A model generated the notes under the pieces. The model was given only the letters and a program-made list of their open reading frames with translations, did no database searches and was not told where the DNA came from. Below, piece by piece: positions 55,948 to 63,744 of a DNA stretch of 64,000 nt (position 1 is the stretch's first letter; every line of letters starts with the position of its first letter). The position numbers were made by a program, and so were the translations under genes. This DNA comes from Sinorhizobium sp. 8-89 (GTDB lineage Bacteria; Pseudomonadota; Alphaproteobacteria; Rhizobiales; Rhizobiaceae), in contig NZ_JASKLR010000011.1 in the NCBI RefSeq assembly GCF_030124325.1, positions 62,001 to 126,000 on the forward strand. The letters run 5' to 3'.

Positions 55948-55971
55948 AATATACAGACACAAATGTATGTT
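55948..55971 (-). promoter_or_regulatory. AcrR/TtgR-like operator upstream of acrA
   Basis: A 24-base interrupted palindrome. On the minus strand the left half reads ACATACATTTGTG and the right half ends TGTATATT. The core ACATACATTTGTG is identical to the left part of the E. coli AcrR box in the acrAB promoter. TATACA and TGTATG half-sites surround GACACAAA. Position, 101 bases before the acrA ATG, fits repression by the linked TetR protein. Confidence 0.72.
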
Positions 55972-56019
55972 AATTTCTCCCGCAGTGCAACACCGATCCG
56001 ATGTCACATGCAAGGAACG

Positions 56020-56062
56020 AAAAAGCCAACAGCCGCAGCACGTTCGGTGCTGCGGCTGTTGG
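56020..56062 (-). terminator. Intrinsic terminator of the sugar ABC operon
   Basis: CCAACAGCCGCAGCAC and GTGCTGCGGCTGTTGG pair perfectly over 16 bp with a GTTCG loop. On the minus strand a T-run (TTTTT) follows. It lies about 90 bases after the stop of the ATPase gene. Confidence 0.9.
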
Positions 56063-56108
56063 TCATCACGCAGGCGTGATCTCGGCGTCCCCGTCTCTTG
56101 CGGGGGCC

Positions 56109-56147
56109 GGACAAGGAAAAGCGCGACGCGTTTTCCGCCCGCGCCGC
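56109..56147. repeat. Degenerate first half of a family 2 repeat
   Basis: GACAAGGAAAAGCGCGACGC followed by GTTTTCCGCCCGCGCC resembles GATGAGGAAAAGTGTGCGCG / GTTTTCCGCCCGAATC of the family 2 element, but the outer arms are lost. GGAAAA pairs with TTTTCC. It lies between the ABC ATPase gene and its terminator. Confidence 0.35.
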
Positions 56148-56152
56148 CTGTT

Positions 56153-57163
56153 TTACCTGTCCGAATTGATCACGCGATCGTCCGTGCCGAAACGGTGCAT
56201 GCTTCCGATGACCGGCGTCGCATAGACTATATTGTCCTCCGCATAGCGGTGTTCGCCGAAGAGCCGCACGGTGATCGTGCCGACGTTTTCCGTATCGAGA
56301 TAGACGATCGTGTCGGCGCCGAGATGTTCGACGTGGATGACCTTGCCCTTCCACTCGCCGCTCTCGCGGGAAAGCCCGATATGCTCGGGACGGATTCCGA
56401 TCGTCTTGGCTTGCGCGTCGCCGAGCCGCTCGCCCTCGATGAAATTCATCTGCGGCGAGCCGATGAAGCCGCCGACGAAGACGTTGGCCGGGCGGTTATA
56501 GAGTTCCATCGGCGAACCGACCTGCTCGACGCGGCCGGCGTTCAGAACGACGATCTTGTCGGCGAGCGTCATCGCCTCGACCTGGTCATGGGTGACATAG
56601 ATCATCGTCGCCTTGAGGCTGCGGTGCAGCCGGGCGATCTCCAGGCGCGTATTGACGCGCAGCGCCGCATCGAGGTTCGACAGCGGCTCGTCGAAGAGGA
56701 ACAGCTTTGGCTCGCGAACGATCGCACGGCCGATCGCCACGCGCTGCCGCTGGCCGCCCGAAAGCTCCGCCGGACGGCGTGCGAGATAAGGCTCCAGCGA
56801 CAGCATGCCGGCCGCCTTGGAAACCTTCTCGTCGATCTCCTTCTTCGGCGCGCCTGCCTGCTTCAGGCCAAGGCCCATGTTGTCCTTGACCGTCAGGTGC
56901 GGATAAAGCGCGTAGGACTGGAACACCATGGCAATGCCGCGCTTGGCCGGAGCGACATGGCCAACCTCCTCGCCGTCGATCTGCACGCTGCCCGAGGTGG
57001 CGTCCTCGAGTCCGGCAATGGTGCGCAACAGCGTCGATTTTCCGCAGCCCGAGGGGCCGACGAAAATGACGAACTCGCCGTCCTTAACCTCGAGATCGAT
57101 GCCTTTCAGCACCTCATGGCCGCCGAAGGCCTTGTGGATGGATTTGAGCTGCAGTGATCCCAC
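56153..57163 (-). CDS. Sugar ABC importer ATPase (UgpC/MsmK type)
   Basis: 336 residues. Walker [22 protein letters not shown]-loop [19 protein letters not shown], signature [19 protein letters not shown], Walker [16 protein letters not shown] and switch [20 protein letters not shown] are all present. The C-terminal regulatory (TOBE/OB) domain includes [10 protein letters not shown]. This is the CUT1-type ATPase that powers the two permeases encoded upstream. Last gene of the minus-strand operon, 16 bases after the oxidoreductase gene, and followed by a strong terminator. Confidence 0.93.
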   Translation of the reverse strand: MGSLQLKSIHKAFGGHEVLKGIDLEVKDGEFVIFVGPSGCGKSTLLRTIAGLEDATSGSVQIDGEEVGHVAPAKRGIAMVFQSYALYPHLTVKDNMGLGLKQAGAPKKEIDEKVSKAAGMLSLEPYLARRPAELSGGQRQRVAIGRAIVREPKLFLFDEPLSNLDAALRVNTRLEIARLHRSLKATMIYVTHDQVEAMTLADKIVVLNAGRVEQVGSPMELYNRPANVFVGGFIGSPQMNFIEGERLGDAQAKTIGIRPEHIGLSRESGEWKGKVIHVEHLGADTIVYLDTENVGTITVRLFGEHRYAEDNIVYATPVIGSMHRFGTDDRVINSDR

Positions 57164-57179
57164 GTGTTGCCCCTCTTGG

Positions 57180-58244
57180 TTAAAGCTTGACCGGCATGCC
57201 GGTGCGCACGCTTTCGTCCGCTGCCAGGCAGATGCGCAGAGATTGCACGGCGTCGTCCATGTGGCGGTCGAGATTGATGTTTTCGCTGATGGCCTTGAGC
57301 ACGAAGGCCTGCTCGCGGTCGCAGAGTTCCTGGTGCCCCGGCTCCCCTTCCATGGTCAGGTCCTCGTCGGACTTGAGGAAGCGGCCATCCGGGCCGGTCG
57401 CGGCGTTGTGCACGCGAATGACGGCGGTCTTGGTATGGACGTCGATGTCATCGGATTGGGCGTTCTGGTCCATGACGATCGACACCGATCCGTTCGGCGA
57501 GATCACGTCCTTCACGAAGAAGGCGGTTTCCGAGATCATCGGGCCCCAACCGGCCTCGTACCAGCCGACCGACTTGTCGTCGAAGATCACCTGCAGATGC
57601 CCATAATTGTACATGTCCGGCGCCACCTCGTTGGAGAGGCGCAGGCCCATGCCGCGGACCTCGACCGGCCTGGCGTCGGTGATCTGGCACATGACGTCGA
57701 CATAATGCACCCCGCAGTCGACGATCGGCGGCGTCGTCTGCATCAGCGACTTGTGCGTCGCCCAGGTCGGTCCGCTGGACTGCTGATTCAAGTTCATGCG
57801 GAAGACGTAAGGGCCGCCCAGCTTGCGCGCCTCCGCGATCAGCCGCATCCAGGAGGGGTGATGGCGCAGGATATAGCCGATCACCAGCTTGCGGCCATTG
57901 GCGCGGGCGCAGGCGACGACGCGTTCGGCATCGGCGACGGTCGTTGCAAGCGGCTTTTCAACGAAGACATGCGCACCGGCTTCCATGGCCATGACGGCAT
58001 AATCCGCATGGCTGTCGGAATAGGTGTTGATCGAGCAGAGCTCCGGCTTGAGCTCGGCGAGCGCCTCCGGAAAGGACGGCAGGATCTCGTAGCCGGAAAG
58101 CGCGTCGGGCAATGCGACCTTCGATCGATTGACCAGACCGGCGATCTCGAAGCCGGGGTTTTCGTGGTAGGCGAGCGCGTGGCTGCGCCCCATATTGCCG
58201 AGGCCTGCGCAAAGAACGCGGACCGTGTTGACGGTTGAACTCAC
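57180..58244 (-). CDS. Gfo/Idh/MocA-family oxidoreductase
   Basis: 354 residues from GTG 58244 with CAGGAG 8 bases upstream. The GTG overlaps the permease stop (GTGA). NAD-binding [33 protein letters not shown] at the N-terminus, [19 protein letters not shown] with the EKP motif, and the C-terminal substrate domain with [21 protein letters not shown] (the GxxxHxxD motif). Such enzymes oxidise or epimerise sugars and sugar derivatives. Placed between sugar permease and ATPase genes, it probably acts on the imported amino sugar or its derivative. The exact substrate is not visible. Confidence 0.9.
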   Translation of the reverse strand: MSSTVNTVRVLCAGLGNMGRSHALAYHENPGFEIAGLVNRSKVALPDALSGYEILPSFPEALAELKPELCSINTYSDSHADYAVMAMEAGAHVFVEKPLATTVADAERVVACARANGRKLVIGYILRHHPSWMRLIAEARKLGGPYVFRMNLNQQSSGPTWATHKSLMQTTPPIVDCGVHYVDVMCQITDARPVEVRGMGLRLSNEVAPDMYNYGHLQVIFDDKSVGWYEAGWGPMISETAFFVKDVISPNGSVSIVMDQNAQSDDIDVHTKTAVIRVHNAATGPDGRFLKSDEDLTMEGEPGHQELCDREQAFVLKAISENINLDRHMDDAVQSLRICLAADESVRTGMPVKL

Positions 58245-59080
58245 TTGACTGCTCCTGCCGTGATGCCGCGGATCAGCTGCCGCGAGAAGATGACGTAGAG
58301 GACGAGTACGGGGAAGATCGCCAGAGACAGCGCGGACAAGACCGCATTCCAGTTGGTCACGAACTGCCCGATGAAGATCTGCGAGCCGAGCGTCACCGTT
58401 TTCGTCGTCTCCGCCGGCGCCAGGATTAGCGGGAACCAGAGATCGTTCCAAATCGGGATCATGGTGAAGACGGCGACTGTCGCCATGGCCGGGCGCACCA
58501 GCGGCAGCACCAGCCGGAAGAAGATCGCGTATTCCGAAAGCCCGTCGATGCGTCCCGCATTCTTGAGGTCATCCGATACGGTGCGCATGAATTCGGAAAG
58601 AATGAAGACGGCAAGCGGCAACCCCTGCGCCGTGTAGACGAGAATGAGTGCCGTCAGCGTGTTGACGAGGCCGGTCGCGACCATGCCCTGCAGGATAGCG
58701 ACGGTGCCGAGGCGGATCGGGATCATGATGCCGAGCGCCAGATAGAGCCCCATCATGGCATTGCCGCGGAAGCGGTATTCGGACAGCGCGAAGGCGGCCA
58801 TGGCGCCGAAGAGCAGGACGAGCGCGATCGAGACGACCGTGACGATGGTGCTGTTCTGGAAATAGCCGACGAAGTCGCCCTGCTTCAGCACCGTCTCGTA
58901 GCCGATCAGGCTGAAGGTTTCCGGTGTCGGGATCGCCAAGGGCTCGCGGAAAATCGCGTTGCGGCTCTTGAACGAGTTGACGATCGTCAGGAACACCGGA
59001 AACAGCGCGACGAGCGTATAGGCGATCAGCGCGATGTGAACGCCGGCACTCCGGCCAAAGGAGGCGCGTGCTTTTGACAT
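58241..59080 (-). CDS. Sugar ABC importer permease (CUT1, MalG type)
   Basis: 279 residues, six membrane helices. The EAA coupling loop is KNAGRIDGLSEYAIFFRLVLPLVRPAMAT near residue 185, and FKSRNAIFREPLAIPTPETFSL follows the first helix. Its stop overlaps the GTG of the oxidoreductase gene. It is 13 bases from the other permease gene. It forms the inner-membrane channel with that protein. Confidence 0.93.
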   Translation of the reverse strand: MSKARASFGRSAGVHIALIAYTLVALFPVFLTIVNSFKSRNAIFREPLAIPTPETFSLIGYETVLKQGDFVGYFQNSTIVTVVSIALVLLFGAMAAFALSEYRFRGNAMMGLYLALGIMIPIRLGTVAILQGMVATGLVNTLTALILVYTAQGLPLAVFILSEFMRTVSDDLKNAGRIDGLSEYAIFFRLVLPLVRPAMATVAVFTMIPIWNDLWFPLILAPAETTKTVTLGSQIFIGQFVTNWNAVLSALSLAIFPVLVLYVIFSRQLIRGITAGAVK

Positions 59081-59093
59081 TTCGGTTCCTCCC

Positions 59094-60044
59094 TTAGAAC
59101 TGGTAGCGGCGCATGCGGCGCTGGATGACGAAGAGGTAGAGCGAGACGCCGGCGAGGATGATCACGAACATGATCGCCGCGATTGTCGCGCCCATCGACC
59201 GGTCGCCGAGCTGGAGCTGGAAACCGAAGAAGGTTCGGTAGAGCAGGGTGCCGAGGATGTCGGTCGACTTGTCCGGGCCGGCGAGCGCGCCCTGCACCGT
59301 GTAGATCAGGTCGAAGGCGTTGAAGTTGCCGACGAAGGTCAGGATCGAGACGATGCCGATCGCCGGCAGTATCAAGGGCAACTTGATCTTCCAGAACTGG
59401 CTCCAGCCCGTGACGCCATCGCATTCCGCAGCCTCGATCACCTCGTCGGGAATATTGAGCAGGGCGGCGTAGATCAGCATCATCGGGATGCCGATATATT
59501 GCCAGACGGAGATCAGAGAGACCGCGATAAGCGCGGAATCGGGCTTACCGAGCCATGGCGCGAACAGCCACTTCAGGCCGACGACATCCAGCAGGGAAGG
59601 GGCCACGCCCCAGATCGGCGAAAGAATGAGCTTCCAGATGAAGCCGACGATGACGAAGGACAAGAGCGTCGGCAGGAAGATGGCGGTGCGATAGAAGGCG
59701 CTGAAGCGCAGCTTCGGGATCGACAGCATGGCCGCGAGCGCAATACCGATCGGGTTCTGCACGGCCATGTGGATCAGGAAGAAGACGAAATTGTTCTTGA
59801 GCGCGTTCCAGAAATCCGTCGCCCAGCGCGGGTCGCCGAAGAGCACCTTGAAATTGCCTAAGCCCACGAAGGTGTACTGGCCTTCGACCGTGTTGAAGAA
59901 CGATTGCCGCAGCGTCTCGATCAGCGGCAGGATCATCACCGCGGTATAGACGATCAGGGCCGGCAGCAGGAACACGAGGATATGCCAGCGCCGGGGACGC
60001 TTGATCTCGCTGATGTCCGTCGTTTTGGTATCGCTTGGGTTCAT
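59094..60044 (-). CDS. Sugar ABC importer permease (CUT1, MalF type)
   Basis: 316 residues from ATG 60044 (AGAGG upstream); upstream codons in frame are not family-like. Helix one is WHILVFLLPALIVYTAVMILPLIETL. The coupling loop is EAAECDGVTGWSQFWKIKLPLILPAIGI near residue 215. About six membrane segments. It pairs with the MalG-type permease. The gene follows the binding-protein gene after a 409-base gap that carries a strong hairpin. Confidence 0.93.
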   Translation of the reverse strand: MNPSDTKTTDISEIKRPRRWHILVFLLPALIVYTAVMILPLIETLRQSFFNTVEGQYTFVGLGNFKVLFGDPRWATDFWNALKNNFVFFLIHMAVQNPIGIALAAMLSIPKLRFSAFYRTAIFLPTLLSFVIVGFIWKLILSPIWGVAPSLLDVVGLKWLFAPWLGKPDSALIAVSLISVWQYIGIPMMLIYAALLNIPDEVIEAAECDGVTGWSQFWKIKLPLILPAIGIVSILTFVGNFNAFDLIYTVQGALAGPDKSTDILGTLLYRTFFGFQLQLGDRSMGATIAAIMFVIILAGVSLYLFVIQRRMRRYQF

Positions 60045-60453
60045 CGGCCTCTGGCCCGCTCTCAACTGGCTGGCCGTTATGGCACAGCTCCGATTAATGC
60101 AGCGCGCCCACATGACGCGCGAGGACGTCCCGGTCCCTTGATTCAGGCTATCCCTTCACGTTCGGCGATCTTGCCCGAACGCGGGATGTCCCGGTCATGA
60201 TCGGTTCGCCCCTTGCGCCTCTCCAATGGAGCGTGGCGCGTGCCCAGCTGGGCCGAGCATGAAGGGGTGGCGCAGGCGAAGCACCACCATGACATGGGAA
60301 AATGCTGGCTAAGCCAGGCGCCCAGGTCCCTTCACGTCCGGCTTCGCACCGGACATCCAAACACAAATGCGGCGTCGTTCACAGCGCACGAGGGAAATTT
60401 CGTGCGAGGAGAAAGGGCGCGCTGCCGCGCGGGGTCGCGCGCCCTTTCCATGA
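60045..60453. other. Long gap inside the sugar ABC operon
   Basis: 409 bases between the binding-protein gene and the first permease, both on the minus strand. Apart from the hairpin at 60412-60447 it has several smaller inverted repeats, for example GCCCAGCTGGGC near 60241 and GGTGGTGC/GCGCCACC around 60267-60290. No ORF in it looks like a known protein. It may hold a second promoter for the permease genes. Confidence 0.4.
60412..60447 (-). terminator. Strong hairpin just after the binding-protein gene
   Basis: AAAGGGCGCGC (60412-60422) and GCGCGCCCTTT (60437-60447) form an 11-bp stem 6 bases after the stop of the binding-protein gene on the minus strand. The T-run after it is weak (TTTCTCC). 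Such hairpins commonly stabilise binding-protein mRNA and reduce expression of downstream permeases; complete termination is less likely. Confidence 0.6.
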
Positions 60454-61713
60454 TTATTTGACGGGCTTGAACCAGCTGTCGAGGCCGTCCTGAAGCTTTT
60501 TGGCGGCCACTTCCGGCGTGTCGGTGCCGTTGATGACATTGGCCGATTCGACCCAGGTCTCGTTCTCGAGGTTCGGCGTACCGCGCGCCAGGATCTGATA
60601 GGTCGAACGGATCGTCGGCTTGCACTTTTCGCGCCAGGAGACGAATTCCTGCGCGAGCGGATCGGTCATCTTCACCGGCGTCGAGTTCAGGCTGAAGAAG
60701 CCCGGGAGCGCGTTCGCGTAGATTTCCGCGAATTCCGGCGAAGCGACCCAGGTGAGGAAGGTCTTGCCAGCTTCGGCGTTCGGGCTCTTGGCGTTGAGGC
60801 CGATGCCGATATCGGTATGGTCGGAGATGTAGCAGGTGTCTCCGGCCTTCTTCACCGGCGGCGGGAAAGCGCCCATCTTGAATTGCGCCTGCGTGTTGAA
60901 GCCGGATATTTCCCACGAACCGGCGGGATAGATTGCCGCGCGGCCGAGCGTGAAGAGGTTCTGGCTGTCCGGATAGGTCTGCGCCTCGAAGCCGTCACCC
61001 AGGTAGTCCTTCCACTTGGCGAGCACGCGGTAGGGCTCGACCCAGGGCTCGTCCGTCAGCTTCTGCTCACCCTTGATCAGCGCCAGGCGGCCTTCCTCAC
61101 CCTTCCAGTAGGTCGGGCCGATGTTCTGGTAGCCCATGGTCGCAGCTTCCCAGAGGTCCTTGGTGCCCATCGCCATCGGGATATAGTTACCGTCGGCCTT
61201 GATCTTCTCGAGAACGGCAAAGAACTCTTCTTCGGTCGTCGGAACCGAAAGGCCGAGTTGGTCGAAGGCGTCCTTGTTGTAAATGAAGCCGTGGATGACC
61301 GAAGCCATGGGCACGCAGAAGGTTGTCTTGCCATCGTCGGTCGACCAGGCGGACTTCGCCACGTCGGAGAAGTTCTCCATGCCCGGCAAACTGGTCAGGT
61401 CGGCGAGGTGCTTCTTGTTGAAGAGTTCGAGCGAAGTGTCGAACGGGCGGCAGGTGATGAGGTCGCCTGCGGATCCGGCGTCGAGCTTGGCGTTCAAGGC
61501 TGCGTTGTATTCGGTCGGGGCGGACGGCGAGAAGACGACCTTGATGCCAGGATTCTTTGCCTCGAAGGCGGGGATCAGCTTCTCCTGCCAGATCGCCAGG
61601 TCATCGTTGCGCCAGCTCTCGATCGTCAGCGTTACGTCCTGGGCCTGGGCAAGCCCGGCCGAGCCGAGAATGCTCGAGGCGAGCAGCAAGCCTTTCATTG
61701 TTGTACGGGTCAT
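60454..61713 (-). CDS. Sugar ABC importer periplasmic binding protein
   Basis: 419 residues. AAAGGGAG lies 9 bases before the ATG. Signal peptide MKGLLLASSILGSAGLAQA is cleaved likely before QDV. The mature part is a SBP_bac_1 domain: LTIESWRNDDLAIWQEKLIPAFEAKNPGIKVVF, NAALNAKLDAGSAGDLITCRPFDTSLELF, VIHGFIYNKDAFDQLGL, and AAIYPAGSWEISGF in the hinge region. It captures a sugar, likely an amino sugar or muropeptide fragment judging by the murQ neighbour, and delivers it to the CUT1 permeases. The ligand is inference. Confidence 0.92.
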   Translation of the reverse strand: MTRTTMKGLLLASSILGSAGLAQAQDVTLTIESWRNDDLAIWQEKLIPAFEAKNPGIKVVFSPSAPTEYNAALNAKLDAGSAGDLITCRPFDTSLELFNKKHLADLTSLPGMENFSDVAKSAWSTDDGKTTFCVPMASVIHGFIYNKDAFDQLGLSVPTTEEEFFAVLEKIKADGNYIPMAMGTKDLWEAATMGYQNIGPTYWKGEEGRLALIKGEQKLTDEPWVEPYRVLAKWKDYLGDGFEAQTYPDSQNLFTLGRAAIYPAGSWEISGFNTQAQFKMGAFPPPVKKAGDTCYISDHTDIGIGLNAKSPNAEAGKTFLTWVASPEFAEIYANALPGFFSLNSTPVKMTDPLAQEFVSWREKCKPTIRSTYQILARGTPNLENETWVESANVINGTDTPEVAAKKLQDGLDSWFKPVK

Positions 61714-61765
61714 GCATGTTCTCCCTTTTTATAAGCGCCGCCAAGGCGCGGTTTGGATCCCAGTT

Positions 61766-62665
61766 TTATCGGGGCGAGACGATTTCGATCGCCTGGCGCA
61801 AATTCTGATTGGCGTTTTTGAGCGCGGCTTCGGCGGCGGCGATATCCCCGGCCCCGGAAGCGAGCAGGATCGCGATCTTGACCGAACCCGACGCCGCCTT
61901 GATCAGTCGGCCTGCCTCGGCAGCGCTGACGCCGGTGATGTCGCAGACGATGCGCATTGCACGCCCTTGCAGCTTGATATTGTCTGCACGCAGATTGACC
62001 ATGTGGCCGTCGAGCACATGGCCGAGATGAATGCCGACAAGCGTCGAAAACATGTTGAAGGCGATCTTCTGCGCCGTGCCGGCGCCCATACGTGTCGAGC
62101 CGGATACGACTTCCGGCGGCGTTTGTAAGAGGATCGAGACGTCGGCGCCCTTGAAGAGGGGCGCGGCGGCATTGTTGGCCATGGCGATGACTTTGGCGCC
62201 GCGCTTCTTCGCCTCGTCGGCGGCAGCGAGCGCATAAGGCGTAGAGCCGCTGGCGGAGACGGAGATGAGGCAGTCACCGGCAGTAATTCCGGCATTGCGC
62301 GCATCCGCACGCGCAAGGTCCATGTCGTCTTCATAGCCGCCAGCGAGATCGGCGAGGCTTGCCGCGCCGCCGGCGAGAAGAATGATGATCTGTTTCTGCG
62401 GAATGCCGTAGGTTCCCGGCAGTTCGAGCGCGTCCGCCATGGCCATCAGACCCGAACTTCCCGCACCCGCATAGGCGAGCCGCCCGCCGGCGGAAAGAAC
62501 TTGCGCCGCAAGCGCTGCTGCGGCCGAGATCTGCTCGATCGCTGCATCGACCGATTTCGCCGCCGCCTGCTGACCGGAGGCGAGCAGTCGAAGTGCCAGC
62601 GCCGGATGCATAACATCCAGGCCCTTGGCGTTGTCGTGGCGCTCTTCGGTCTTCGCTGACGGCAT
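61766..62665 (-). CDS. murQ: N-acetylmuramic acid 6-phosphate etherase-like SIS protein
   Basis: 299 residues from ATG 62665, with GAGGAG 9 bases upstream. N-terminal TEERHDNAKGLDVMHP matches the TExRN..T..LD start of MurQ. SIS-domain motifs include GGRLAYAGAGSSGLMAMADALELPGTYG, ISVSASGSTPYALAA and the diagnostic VSGSTRMGAGTAQKIAFNMFSTL. MurQ removes lactate from MurNAc 6-phosphate to give GlcNAc 6-phosphate. A GKFR-type N-acetylglucosamine kinase would supply or use the product. It is first in the minus-strand sugar operon, 52 bases before the binding-protein gene, and divergent from the sugar kinase. Start at 62698 is possible but less likely. Confidence 0.87.
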   Translation of the reverse strand: MPSAKTEERHDNAKGLDVMHPALALRLLASGQQAAAKSVDAAIEQISAAAALAAQVLSAGGRLAYAGAGSSGLMAMADALELPGTYGIPQKQIIILLAGGAASLADLAGGYEDDMDLARADARNAGITAGDCLISVSASGSTPYALAAADEAKKRGAKVIAMANNAAAPLFKGADVSILLQTPPEVVSGSTRMGAGTAQKIAFNMFSTLVGIHLGHVLDGHMVNLRADNIKLQGRAMRIVCDITGVSAAEAGRLIKAASGSVKIAILLASGAGDIAAAEAALKNANQNLRQAIEIVSPR

Positions 62666-62691
62666 GCGCTGTGTCTCCTCTTCGTGAATTA

Positions 62692-62710
62692 ATGCCAAAA
62701 AAATACCAAT
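62692..62710 (-). promoter_or_regulatory. Candidate operator upstream of murQ
   Basis: On the minus strand ATTGGTATTTTTTTGGCAT. It differs at two positions from the site ATTGGTCTTTTTTTGGTAT at 62823-62841 on the plus strand. Each site faces a different gene of the divergent pair. TTGGT-N7-TTGG(C/T)AT contains a direct half-site repeat spaced about one helical turn. The likely binder is the GntR protein encoded downstream of the kinase. Confidence 0.5.
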
Positions 62711-62822
62711 TGTCTAGGAGAATTTTAATTTTTATGGCTTGGATCGGCAAATGCTGAAAAATTTCGCGAAAAAACAACGGTTTATTTCAAATGTTAGCTG
62801 CCTGAAGAAATCTTGCTTGGTT

Positions 62823-62841
62823 ATTGGTCTTTTTTTGGTAT
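62823..62841 (+). promoter_or_regulatory. Candidate operator upstream of the sugar kinase gene
   Basis: ATTGGTCTTTTTTTGGTAT, 21 bases before the kinase ATG at 62863, and 17 of 19 bases identical to the inverted site at 62692-62710. The two are separated by 112 bases of AT-rich DNA, a geometry suiting coordinate control of both transcripts. Confidence 0.5.
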
Positions 62842-62862
62842 CTTGTCCATGCGGAGGTGCCC

Positions 62863-63744
62863 ATGACGTTTTATCTGATCGGAATCGATGGTGGCGGAAC
62901 GAGCTGCCGCGCGGCCGTGGCTGGGCCGGACGGCCGAATTCTCGGTCGCGGAAAGTCTGGTGCCGCAAACATCCTGACCGATCCGGAGACGGCGCTTGCG
63001 AATATAGCGGGGGCCTCGCGGGCCGCCTTTGAAGATGCCGGTCTTGATCCGGCCGGGATCGCGTCTGCAAGCGCAATCGTCGGCGTTGCGGGCCACAATG
63101 TCGGTGATGCTGTGCATTATGTGAAGCGGCGCCTCCCCTTTGCGGTGGCGGAAATCGAGTCCGATGGACTGATTGCGCTCCAGGGCGCGCTCGGAGGCAA
63201 GGACGGCGCAGTCGCCATTCTCGGAACCGGCACCATCTATATCGCGCGCAATGGCGAGGCCGTGAGCTATGTCGGCGGCTGGGGCTTCACGATCGGCGAC
63301 CATGGCAGCGGTGCGCGCATCGGTCATGCGCTGTTGCAGGAAAGCCTGCTCGCCTTCGATGGCATTCACGAGGGCTCGCCGGTAACCGATTCCGTTATGA
63401 CGGAATTCAATAATGATCCGAGGGACGTGGTCGACTTTGCGCGGCTTGCCAAGCCCGGCGAATTCGGACGCTACGCCCCACGCGTCTTCGAACATGCTGA
63501 ACGCGGCGATGCCGTGGCGCTGCGCTTGCTGAAGGCTGCCGCTACCACGGTCGACGAGGCGCTCGACGTGGTTGTATCGAGAGGAAGTGAGCGGCTCTGC
63601 CTGCTTGGCGGCTTGGCACCGCTTTATCGTCCGTGGCTTGCCGAACGCCACCAGAAGCACTTTGTCGAAGCGGAGGCGGATGCCTTGACCGGAGCAGTGG
63701 CGCTGGCCGCCGCGCGTTTCGGTTCCACGGAGGTTGGCGCATGA
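62863..63744 (+). CDS. BadF/BadG-family sugar kinase, probably N-acetylglucosamine kinase
   Basis: 293 residues from ATG 62863 with GGAGG 6 bases upstream. YLIGIDGGGTSCRAAVAGPDG is the phosphate-1 motif of the BcrAD_BadFG/ASKHA family, VAILGTGTIYIARNG the phosphate-2 motif, GGWGFTIGDHGSGARIGHALLQE the connecting motif and LCLLGGLAPLYRPWL the adenosine motif. This family includes N-acetylglucosamine and N-acetylmuramic acid-type sugar kinases. Opposite murQ it most likely phosphorylates GlcNAc or MurNAc after import. Its stop overlaps the ATG of the GntR gene. Confidence 0.88.
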   Translation: MTFYLIGIDGGGTSCRAAVAGPDGRILGRGKSGAANILTDPETALANIAGASRAAFEDAGLDPAGIASASAIVGVAGHNVGDAVHYVKRRLPFAVAEIESDGLIALQGALGGKDGAVAILGTGTIYIARNGEAVSYVGGWGFTIGDHGSGARIGHALLQESLLAFDGIHEGSPVTDSVMTEFNNDPRDVVDFARLAKPGEFGRYAPRVFEHAERGDAVALRLLKAAATTVDEALDVVVSRGSERLCLLGGLAPLYRPWLAERHQKHFVEAEADALTGAVALAAARFGSTEVGA

